Of a stretch of 64,000 bases of DNA, positions 34,359 through 46,400 are shown piece after piece (position 1 is the stretch's first letter; each line of letters starts with the position of its first letter). The translations under genes and the position numbers were made by a program. The notes beneath the pieces are model-generated. The model saw only the letters and a program-made list of their open reading frames with translations. It did no database searches and had not been told where the DNA came from. The DNA comes from Rhyacichthys aspro (Eukaryota; Chordata; Actinopteri; Gobiiformes; Rhyacichthyidae). Where the stretch lies: NCBI GenBank assembly GCA_036850595.1, contig CM072166.1, positions 12,263,758 to 12,327,757 of the forward strand. The letters are read 5' to 3'.

Positions 34359-34671
34359 TCGTAGTGAGTGATTATCTGATACACAACACTCTATGAAAAA
34401 AAGAGAAGTGGGGGAGTATGGTGGCAAGGTGGTTAGCACAGTTGCCTCACACCAGTCATGTCCTGGATTCAATTGTTAGTGAAGAGACCAACCAAAAACA
34501 TGTACAATAGGTCCAGTGTAAGTCCACAACTGAAAAAAGACTTTTCTCATCAAATAAAAGTCTTAATCAAAAAATCAATCAGTACAGTACCCAATAGATA
34601 TAAGACAGTCCCCTGCCTACAGAACTGTTCTAAGTTGGTACAGTTAGACTTAATTGGACTCGGTGGTGCAA

Positions 34672-35330
34672 GTCAGACGCCTGTAGACCACTGCAAGGGT
34701 AATAGAGTTCAAACATATTTGCACTGTCTGAGAATTAATCTGCTTGAGCTTCTTCTTGACCAATTAACTTCAATTTTCCCTCCTAATGGTCTATTTTACA
34801 GCAGCTTCCTCTCTGAGTCAATGCATATTTAGAGGAAAAGCAACCCCCGTGTGACAGAAACGAAATAGAAAGAAGAGACTAAGGAGGGGGCAGACAGTGG
34901 AAGAGCTTTAGCGAAAATTAAAAAGGCAGGGATTAGGTTTTGGGCTGCTTTACAAAAAGACCAAGTGAATATTAAAGCTTATTGACATGCAGGCAGACAG
35001 GGTTTCCGCTTACAGTCAGCGAGAGTAGTGTTGGGGCAAGTCCTGCTTCAGTGCCAACCATTGCTTTTGTTATATTCGGTCTCGGCATGTCAAGAAATGC
35101 CACCGTCTGTAAAAAGGATTGCATTTCTGAACACCAAATTTCAACAGCATAGGAATGAAGCATCCATCTTACAACACATCTGCTTTACAGTAGCATGAAA
35201 TTCTCCATACAGTCACTTTATGCAGGCACACTGATACTCACTCCATGGCAGCAATATTGCAATCAGATCACGGCCGGTGCAATGGCCTGACAGCAGGGCC
35301 ATGTCATGTGGTGCACGCCGCAAGGATTAA
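34672..35330. other. rhbdf1 intron 1, GC-richer unique block
   Basis: No gene is seen. The part at 35225-35400 is less AT-rich than its surroundings, non-repetitive, and without an ORF: a candidate conserved non-coding element. A tRNA-like fragment (GGACTCGGTGGTGCAAGTCA, 34657-34676) is too decayed to assign. Confidence 0.3.
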
Positions 35331-35618
35331 AACCTAATCCAGCTGTCAGAAAACGCAACAAGGAATGGCTGAAACAAATGGAGGATGCTCACAGCAAGAT
35401 GAAGAAAATAAGAATTATGGAATATAGAGGAGGTTAGCCAGATGGATTACTGGAAAAACGTAAGGTCAGTGCCGTATTTGTGAATCAAATATTGTTTTGG
35501 ATTATGTGGCTGTGTCTATCCTCCGTGACTTTCACATGTGATCGCAGACGGCTTTCATGTGGGGTCAAGGATGTGTAGACGGACTGTATACATAAAGTCA
35601 ATAGTTATTGCTACTTCA

Positions 35619-35719
35619 GCTCCAGTTGTGCAATCGGTCATCTTAGTACATCTCAGTACTTGTAAGACAGTATTCAGCAGTGTGATGCCAAGGTTGTGAG
35701 TTTGAGCCTCACCTGGAGA
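35619..35719 (+). repeat. tRNA-Ile(UAU)-derived element, full length, anticodon mutated
   Basis: GCTCCAG at the 5' end and CCTCACCTGGAGA at the 3' end flank TACTTGTAAGACAG, so the UAU anticodon has become UGU. There is an insertion in the D arm (TCTTAGTACATCT). The intron-like segment is retained. Confidence 0.6.
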
Positions 35720-37270
35720 ACGCCTAGTTACGGTTACGAAACCCTGTAAGTTAGTATAGTCAACATTCAAAAGATGCAAAAAATAAATAAAAATCAGTCA
35801 CTATCCATACATATAAGACAAAAACCTGCAAAACCAGCCTGAAGTTCTAAGATACAGTTTCAAGTTTTGCTGCTGCTAATGACAAAGACAATGCAGCGGT
35901 GAGAGCTTAAAGTATATTGTTTAAATTTAAAATATAATGTTCTTTTTTTGTGTGTGCTTAAGGAAGTTCCCCCTTATGTCCCGCCACAGATTTTCTAAAG
36001 TCCTTGAGTGTCCCGCTAGAGTAGACCTCAGCTCATTAGACTTGGCTCTGAACAGAAGTCTCTATTCCAGCTTGGGCCACTCATGATTATTTGGCTAATG
36101 GCTTTAAAGCAAAAGAGAGAGGCCTGTAATTTCACTCAGCGCAGTGAATCACCAAATGATCCACAGCTGAGACGGTCGTTGGTGGTCGCTCATTACTCTC
36201 ACTACAGCCCTGGGCAGATGTCTTATTATTTAGTAACAGAATATACAGAGCTGCTCAAAAAATATCGTTGATGCACACAGTGAAAGCCACCAGCTAGTAA
36301 GGGACATTTATAGAATAACACCAGAAATTAAATAGAGTGTTGACAGAAACAGAGACGTCACGTTCCAAGACTCTGGCTGTGTTCATAAATCTCACAGCTT
36401 ATGTTTTTTTTGCAATGACCCACATTGGTTCATCTGTGCTAAACTCTTTAGCATGTTTGAGCTAATTGTTATGTTGAAGTATGTTTGATGAGTTTAGCTA
36501 TTAATCATGCGTAATCTTAACCTAATTGATGAACCAGTGTACGTTATACTGCTCTAGAAACTTTTACCATTCAGTTAAAATGAGGCACTTTTCCCTCCAC
36601 CATTTTCTGGAAGCCAAGTCATTTAAGCCACAGTTAAGAAAATATTACACTATTGGCAAAAAGATAAAAAAAGAAAAACTAAAGTACTAAAAATGTGCAC
36701 AAAAGTATTTACTGTCTCACGTTCCTTATGTGTCACGGGTCTCTGGCTTTATAGAAGTGAAAGAAAAAGACTGGTACTGGAAAGCCCCTCTGACACCTTT
36801 CTTTAACCATAAACAGACATTTAAAACTGTATTCACCACAACCCAAAGAGCTTTTCATGTTTCACTTTCAGTAATGGAAAAAATCATAATCACAATTATT
36901 TTTGGTCTATACTGAAATCATGATTATTTTACACAATTACTCATTCACTGAAATATGTTGGATTTATTGAACAAAACTAAATTCACCTTAAAATAAAAAG
37001 TATATTCATATGTATAAAAGAATAGCTTAAAAATAAACAGAAATCATAATTAAGATAAATAAATAAGATCAACAATTTAGTGCATTTCCACAATCTCGTG
37101 GAAAACAAGTAACAAATGAGTAGCTAATAAATAAGCAATATTTCTCCATTAACCAGGTTTGTTGATTGTTGGGAACCAAAATTAAAATGGAAATTGAAAA
37201 TTCTATTAATTGCAGACCTAAAAAGTCATTTGTGATTCTGTGGAAGAACTTTGTCAGACAGCTCCACATT

Positions 37271-37350
37271 TTGGTAACATCTCCAGTGGCGCAATCGGTC
37301 AGCGCGTGGTACTTATAAGACAGTAACCTGCAGAGTGATGCATGGAGCAC
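37271..37350 (+). repeat. tRNA-Ile(UAU)-derived element, T-arm deleted
   Basis: The 5' half is the best conserved of all copies (CTCCAGTGGCGCAATCGGTC, then AGCGCGTGGTACTTATAAGA). It jumps from GTGATGC straight to ATGGAGCAC, so the T arm is missing. Confidence 0.6.
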
Positions 37351-37499
37351 TTATATGTTCATGTTCTCTCCACAAACAGCAAACCTTTCAACATAGTTTC
37401 CATTTTGACATTCTTCTTTGGAGTCGTAGACAAGTAACTATATTAACCATTTCTGTTTTTGTTCATTGCAGCTGGCAGGGCTAGAGGGAGACGGCGAGC

Positions 37500-40400
37500 A
37501 TGGACGAACCAGGCAGCCGGAGCAGCAGCCTGCAGAGGAAGAAGCCACCATGGCTCAAACTGGACATCCCAACCATCCAGCTGATACCTGACGACGCACC
37601 CACAAACACACAGGTACACACAGCCACACTAAGCCAAATTAGACTTAAGGAACGTGAAAGTGAATGGTTCTGATGTGATGTTTATCCACTGCACCCAGCC
37701 TGTAAAGCGTCTGCGCAGTGTCAGCATGCCCACGGAAAACCCTCAGACGTGTATCGCCGCTTTGGAAACCTCAAACAACTACCTCAGACCCCCTTTGGAG
37801 CGGCTGCCCTCCATCACACACTCCATCAAGAGGTAAATCACTGGGAACTTTCCTTCTTTCTGCTGATGCTAACTTTCCCACAACTCCTACTTTTAATGTC
37901 TCCTGACACTTTCATTATTGAACTTCTTCTAATCTTCTTTTCTTTCCTTTCCCACTTTCTCGCTCTTTGCTGCACTAATGGGAAAAGAGTTCGCTTTGAG
38001 CGGGTCAACACTGTACCCCCAAAGGGCCAGAGGGAGCCCAGGAGGGTGTCCACCGTCCGAAGGCGCTCCTGTGTTCCAAAAATACTGACACGACGGCGTT
38101 CTTCAATACCCAAACAGATTATAAGGTACTGAAGACAAGGCTGCTCTAGATCATTTGAGGTGTTTCCCATTTTTAAATATTGTACTTACCTTGTGATTCT
38201 CATGAATTTAAATACTATAAATGCCATTAAGTTGAATCAAAAAGAAAGAATAAATTTAGTCCATGTAACAAATTAACATTATATTTACGAAAAACAACTA
38301 GACCTTTCAAAATAATTCCAAAGACATAAAACAGTAACTAGTCATTTTAAAGCTGAACCCCTTTTACCGTACAAAATTTGAAAGATGGTCGATATAATTC
38401 CAATTCTTAGAATCGTATATTGAAGTCTTAAATCACATCTTAAATCACAAAATATTCCCTAATGGGACCGCTCCAAGTACAGTTTGGTGAGTGGAACTTT
38501 TTAAACCCAAAATGACCAGCTTTTATTTCACTGTTTTGATGGTTTAACCTTAATTCGATCTTTTATGGTAGGATTCCTATTCCATTAGCCACCACAAAAC
38601 AAGACACAATGTTAAATGTTTTGTGCTGTTACTATCTATTTCTATTATATATTCAAATCTATCTAAAATCTATCACATCACATCTTCTCTAAATCTGCAA
38701 ACATTAAGTGTGTTTCTGAAGACAGCTTATCACAGGTGTCTATAGTTAACTCATGGTCCAGGCCAGTAGCTGTTTACTTTTAAATGATATAGAAAACCAA
38801 GACGTAAAAGTCATATATTATCACAAAGAAATAAAGTAAAACCTCTACAAATATACTTCCTGTCTCTGCCTTTTGCTGAGAATATCTCTGACACACTCAC
38901 AGCATCCGTGTCAGCCCAGGTGGCTCACAGAGACCACAAAGTTGACTGCAAACAAAATAATACAATTCCTCATGCAACGTGTGGGCCACATCAAAGCAGC
39001 TCCTCCCTCTGCATAAAATCAAACCTTTGAAGAAGGAGCCATGACTTAAACCTTGCTGCGTGCGTGTTAAGAAGTACATCTTTAGTCATTGGCAGGTTTT
39101 ACTAGAAGCAGAAGCGGAGTGTTTGATGTTTATAAGAGACCGACTGGCTTTGAAAGGAAGTTATTGTGTATAGTTGAAGGTTTGCTGTGTTACTCTTCAA
39201 ACAAAATGTGTGCACAAACTTTTGGGGTAAGTGCAATGACAAACTATCACTTTATCAGTCATTTATAAAAGGAAGTTTGTTTGGAACTGTTTATTTTGAT
39301 GACAATATTGCAATCATCTTGTCACTTCAATCTCCTATAGACGTTAGTGTCCATGCATTGTGTTTGTCATGTTCAGGCAAGTCCTTAAGCCCTCCTTCCT
39401 CTTTCCTAATGTGAAGTATCTCCCATCTTCTGTCCCTCCTTCTAATCTTCCATTTCCTGTGCTAGTATGCACTCATAAGGACTAAGTTAAAAGTGACCGT
39501 CAGCACTCTTGAAGGGGGAATATTCATTTTGACACAAACCAGAACTGTCTATTTGGCCCCGCTAGGTCAAATCCTTTTCAGCTGCATGGATTCTTGGAGG
39601 TCAGCCAGGTTTTTGTTTTTTTTTACACTTTGGGACAGTCCTACTTTTTGGTTGCAAGGTCAGAAACTTGAAGAATCGCCTGTTTATTGTGTAGCAAGTG
39701 AGGGGCTGCAGCAGTAGAAATAGGAATCCCGATCTTGCCGGCAGCTTTTCTTCTAACCTTTGATCAACCAGACGTCGCGGCAGGACAGCGAGTGCAGCGA
39801 TGTCACCCCGTCTGGCAGCGCTGCGGTGATCCTACGTTTGCGTAACAGCCTGGACGTAGGGAAATCCCCATATGGGACATTTTCAGTGTGATCTGCCCCG
39901 GGATCTGTTTGGCGGATCAGGTTTTAAGGCGGAGAAGAGCAGAGGGTAAGCCGGGACAGGAGTGTGGCGGGAGATGTCAGTGATGGAGGCTAAACAGATG
40001 CACAGTCCATGCCCCGGGAAGGTATGAGCCACAGGTCCCGGAGCACTCTGGACAGGTGAGGCTGAAAACAATGAGGAGATGGTCCACATACAATACGGGC
40101 ACAAGGACAAGCACTTTTGCTGTTTTGGACTGGATAAGATAACATAAAACAACGTACATTATTTATTATTGTGATCTAAAGAAGTAGTATTTGGTGGACT
40201 TTCGACTAAACTCTCGTAAACTCTTTAATTCCTTACAATAAATAGAGAGAACCATCTAAATGAAAATAAAGTATCACTTGTCACAGCGTTCATATTATTA
40301 TAGTTAACCCCTGTAATAGAGTTAATTTTATAATCTAATCTAATATACGGTTAAAATTATTAGATTTATTTAATTATCTCAAATACTCCCTTTCATACAG

Positions 40401-43400
40401 GCACAATGATAAAATAGGCCAATAAAATACATAACACACACAACCTTCCTTTAGGATAAAATGACTGAACAGATTTAGCTTCATTTTCATCTCATTTTAT
40501 TTTCCTCAGGCACAACTCTGTGTAGATTGAGATATAATTTCATTTGAAAAAGCGTATTCAAAAAGGTTCTGTGTAGACTGAGATATAATTTCAGCCTCAG
40601 ATTTACCTCAAGGCTATGTGGCAATAAAACTCGCCCATGAATAAGGAAACTCGAGATTTAAGGCCACACAGAAAACGAATGCTGAGATGATTGATCTACT
40701 TTGAACATTTAGTACATTCTTTACTACCTTTGCACATATTTATTTTCTAGTTTAGTGTAAGACATGCCCCTAGGCTTTTGTCCCCAATGAAATAATTGAC
40801 TGATAATTGACAATAGTTTGCTTTTGTGGCATCCCTCCTTTCCTTCAGGACATGGAGAGTTTGTACGTGTTGTACTGTGTTTTAATGATTTATAGGCTGT
40901 GGATGTATGCCATCTTCAAGCAGTGATGAATGTTTTATTTTAGCTTTTGTTTGGATGATGATGATGTGAATACTAAAATGCAAGCTTATATAAACAACTG
41001 TAATAATTCATTCACCATATTCTACCTATAAAGTAGAGGAATTGTTCCTTTTCCAAACACAGCGTACATTTCTCTGTGGGAGGACAACAATCAGCGTTGC
41101 GCCACCCCTGCGCAACCTTAAAAGGATTCCCCAGCTGGTGTGTGTCTTCATGATGGGGGCTGAGTGTTTATTACTGACTCCTGCTCTCTAAACAGTTCCC
41201 CCACAGAGGCCTCCACTCCTGAACATAAAGGCAAGACGGAAAGATTAAAAAAAAAAACTTCACCTGGATGAACGCACTCTTAAACATGGTGTATACATTT
41301 ACTATAAGTCGTTCTAACTGCGCTAAGCTCCCATCAAGGCAACATCTGCTGCTCTGTTCCCAACAGAACAGAAGGCAAGATGAAAGGTTGTTTGAGGAAA
41401 ACACAATATTTCATCCCGTCTCCTTAAGAAGGCTCAGCAGCTTCCGCTTGCACATGTGAACGCACACAGACACATACAGAACTAGGACACAAGAGGAAAA
41501 CGATAGGCTGAACCTGTATATGAACGTGGACAAATGGTCTATTCTGAAATGGCTCTTATAAATTTTGTTAATAAATTTATAAATTTCAAAAATACAAACT
41601 TGCAGTCCACAACTTTGTTTGTAAAACTATTTTCTATTTCGCCCCAAAACATAAATGACATGCTCTGTTATAATAATACATTTGTGATGGTAGTGCTTTG
41701 AAATGCATTTAGTAATTTTTCTTTTGTTTCCAGTGAGTTCCATTGTGGATACTTTGTGGGTTTTTTGTTTTTTTGTTGTTTTTTTTTAAATATATGACAG
41801 AACAACTGTTTAGACTCTTTTTGTCAAGTTAATGTATTTGTAATAAAAACTTGTGATTGAAAGCTATTGACCGACTATAAATCTGACGAAAAAAATATTG
41901 TCACGAAAACTTGCTTCCCTCTATGCTAGCTGGCCGTGCAAATACTGTTCTAACATTTTAAAAAACTATTCATTTAATTAATCAGTCACTGATAGCATTT
42001 GTCATTTGCAGATGTGGAGTATTGTTTAGTGCAGACACCATTAGCTAATTGCCACCAGCTGCGCATGTTGTACTAATCGTCTACTCATGGATCCAGGTTG
42101 TGGACAGCTGTAACAATTAAACTGACTGACAATGAAGAAGTGGAATGCTTAAATTTCTCCTTCAAACTTTGTCATACTTGCTTAAAAACTTTTAATGATC
42201 CATCTCTCCTCAGGGGCACAGCGGACTGGTTCGGTGTGAGTAAGGACAGCGACAGCACCCAGAGATGGAGGAGGAGGAGCCTGCAGCACTGCAGCCATCT
42301 TTACGGGGGTCTCAAGCCCCAGGTGATGAGGGACATGGAGCTGCACAGTCAGGACAACCTGTCCCTGGCCAGCACTGAGACCCCTCCCCCTCTGTACCTC
42401 CCACCCCTGCACCCCTCCCACCAGCACTATGGCATGCAGAGGGTAGGACAGCGCCGGGGCCAACACTTATAGATGGGACACTTACCTTTTTTTCCTCCAT
42501 CACCCTCCCTCACTCTTTGCCTCCTAATTTTATCTTTCCGTTTGTGTCATTGAACTAAACAGAAATAATTAGAGAGACTCTGAGCAGTTATGTGTATGAA
42601 TAACATAAATAGGTTGCTTACTTCTATCTAGCCTGCAGCAATTATTCAACTGAGCTTGCTTTTTGCCTACTAGCCCATAACAACTGCAAAAGTTAAATAT
42701 ATGTTAGCAAGTATAATTAAATATAATTAACCGCATTTAAATCTTTTCCAAAATACGGTGACTCAAAATACACTAACCTTGAATTGGATCTGGCATCTTT
42801 TTTTTTTTTCTCGTTATATTCGACAATAAACTATAAAAAGCTATGAACACATCACATTAAAACTGATTTATTATTTTTAGATTGGATATATTTTCATTTA
42901 TTATATTTCTGGTGCCAAAAAGGTAAATGCTAGACACAAATAAGATTTACTTTGATTTTTATTTTATTTTTTGTAAGGACGCATGAAACATCCATTCTCT
43001 TTACTCTCAGTCCATCTTTTGTGCCTTTTCTTCTCATCTGAAATGGCCATACTTGCTGTACTGTAATCATTTTGTCTTACATCCCTCTCAAATTAAGATC
43101 CATGTGGCTCTGTGTGCGTCTGCAGATCGTAGACCCTCTGGCGCGGGGCAGGGCCTTCCGAATAGCCGACGAAGTGGACGGCCTTAGTGTCCCACAGACT
43201 CCCATCACACCTGGCACCGCCTCGCTCTGCTCCTTCTCCAGCACTCGATCCGCCCTCAACCGGTTGCCACGGCGACGGAAGCGGGAGTCCGTCGCCGTCA
43301 TGAGTCTCAAGGCTGCAGCTGCCCTAATGAAGGTTTACAACATGCATACACTTTTACATTAGAGCTAAGTTCATATATTCTGTTTTTACAGAATTAAAAC

Positions 43401-46400
43401 ACTCTACTATAATATTCCTAGAGAAAAGTACGTCTTAGTAAAAGTAGGTGTCCCTGTTTCCTGTGTACTCTGTATTATCTGGGATTTGCTTGTATTATGT
43501 GGGTATGTTATGTAAAACATGGGATTTAACTGCAGTGATATACAGTATCACAGTTGTAGAGTGCAGATGTTGGACTGTGTTTAAAGAGCCGCTTAAAAGG
43601 ATGAGTGGGGTCAGGGTATGCATCCAACAGTGAGACCGCCAGAGGTGTTTCAGGGGCAGATGGTCAATCATAAAACATATTGAACTGAATGCTCTTGTCT
43701 AGCCTTGATGTGAGAATACACTCAATTTCCTACAGTACTCTATACTCCATTGTTTACTATTTAATTTGAAGGGTTTGGTGATGAGTATGAAAATAAAATG
43801 ACATGACGTTTTTGTATATCAGGGTCGGACAGTAGCTGACAATACGGCCGGCCGATGTCACAGACGGAGTTTCATGCCTTCGAGTTACTTTGAAGAGGAC
43901 ACTGTAGACTTCCCAGATGATTTGGACACCTCTTTCTTCACCAGAGTAAGTTATTTGTAATAACCTGTTACACTCACCTGACCTGTTGATTAGCCGTCAC
44001 TCAATAACTGCATGAGCCTAATAATTATAATCCATATAGAATTTTCAGAACCTAATGATTTTTCAGATGTTTTGAAGGGCCTTTTTTATTCTTAATGGTT
44101 AAAAGCGCACTTTATGGCAGGTTACTTTTCTTTTATTCATTTAATTTGCAGTAAAATATGTCCAAACTGTGCTGCATAGACAAAAAGGCAGAATGAAAAC
44201 TCAAGACAAGACAACAACACAAGAGAACTTGTTTGGCAGTATCTAAGGAGGTCAAACGAGTACATATTTAAGTCAAGGGCTTGTGTTAGTATCTGGCCAA
44301 CCTAACCTTTAATTACTGCTGAACCAAGTGTCTATTGATTTTACTGGTTTGGATGACGTCAGGTATATCAAAGGCACTATACAGTGATTAAATGAGCTTG
44401 CGTCAGTTGTATGTACTCTTCAAAGCACAGTAGTGATCTCTTTTTGATCTCATTAGCTTAAGCTTTAACTAAGTGTGGTTAAATCACTGTGCAATATTTA
44501 TCCGTGTGGGCTCTAACAAAGTGCTAAATTCATAGGATATTGTCAGAATTCCTTGCTTGACTAATATATTTTAGGAAGGCCTGCATGACGACTTGTCCAG
44601 TTACGCTGATGAGGTCTTCGAGACTCCGTCCGAGGCTGCCATCAAACAGCTGGATGAGAGTGAGCTGACAGGAAGTGCACTGGACAGGACTGTGCTGGCG
44701 AGAAGTCACCTCATGCTGTGGGTTTATAATGAAAAATGCATGAACTGTTTATTATCAGAGAAGGAGCATTTATGCAAAAATTGACAACATTTTCCTAGGC
44801 CTTTGGAGCGAGGCTGGCGGAAAGCAAAAGATGGCTCCCTGGTGCAACCGAAGGTGCGTCTAAAACAGGAAGTGGTGAGTGCTAACCAACAGCAGCGGGG
44901 TCAGAAGATAGTGGTTCCTGTGAAGAAGCTATTCGCCAAAGAGAAGAGGCCTTACGGGCTCGGCATGGTGGGTCGGCTCACCAACAGGACGTACCGCAAA
45001 CGCATCGACAGCTACGTCAAAAGGCAGATTGAGGACATGGACGATCACAGGTAAGATATACAGTACGCATTAAAGGTTTGATTATTCGAAAAACAAAATA
45101 AAGGGTTTGGATGTATACTCTTGTCATAGGCCTTTCTTCTCCTACTGGATCACATTTGTCCATTTGCTCATCACTGGATTGGCCGTCACCATCTACGGCA
45201 TAGCTCCTGTTGGATTCTCACAACATGAAACAGTTGACTCTGTGGGTACATTTTTGCAGCAGTCTTTATGAAATTTTTATTTTTATGTAAATAACAGGAT
45301 ATTTGGTGGATTTGGTAGGTGTTGAGGAACAAAGGAGTGTATGAGAATGTCAGGTTTGTACAGCAGCAGAACTTCTGGGTGGGTCCGAGCTCTGTAAGTA
45401 CCTTTTGCTGCTTTTTAGCCTAATTTTAGTTTAGTTAAGTCCCAGTTAAACTAACTTCTATTTTTTTAGGAAGCTTTAATCCATCTGGGAGCCAAGTTCT
45501 CCCCGTGCATGCGTCAGGACGAAGAGATCCACAAACTGATTCAGGAGAAGAAAGAGCAAGAGCGGGAGTCGGGCTGCTGTGTGAGGAATGACCGCTCCGG
45601 CTGCCTGCAGACCCTCCAAGAGGAGTGCTCAGTCAGTGGAGCTAATCACCGAAACTCACCGAAACAGTGTCGTTAATGGTCATTTAAAATAGTGTGTGTC
45701 TTTCTTAATGCAGAGTACACTCGCAGTCTGGGTGAAGTGGCCTCAACACCCCAGTGCTCCGATTCTGAACGGTAAACTGCGACAGTATGGAGCAGTCTGC
45801 CATCAGGATCCCAGGTAACAATAGATAATGAAATGTAGTTATTGTGATTTAAACGTTGAGCTTTTGAAGCTGAATGTAAGTAGTGTATTTTCAACTGTGT
45901 TAAGATCAGTTTAGGGCCTGCTACCAGATTTTGGCAAAGCATTAGTGCTCCAGGTGAGGCTCAAACTCACAACCTCGGCATTGCTCTGCAGAACACTGTC
46001 TTATAAGTACTGTGTTCTGACCGATTGTGCCACTGGAGCTGCTTACTTAGGGTTTTCACTGTAGTGTAATTCTAAGCAGTATTGAATTTTCATGTGAAAT
46101 GACTGTTGAGTTGAGAATGCCATATTTTTTTGCTGTTGGTTTTATAGGATTTGTCTGGAGCCAGCTTCCGTCTTCCCTCATGAGTGGCCTGATGACATCA
46201 CCAAGTGGCCAGTGAGTACACTTACAGATAAACAGCTACGATAATGTGGCTGTCTGTCACTGTCTGTTTTCTTTTGTGCAGGTGTGTACAAAATACAACT
46301 CTGGGAATCACACCAACCTTCCGCACATCGACTGTACAATCACAGGCCGGCCCTGTTGCATTGGAACTAAAGGACGGTGAGGATTCATTTCCTGTTTGTA

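Noticed and set aside
34425..34480. Sequence resembling the common fish repeat containing GGTGGTTAGCACAGTTGCCT
   Set aside because: It is likely a decayed copy of a widespread repeat, but it is too short to bound or classify.
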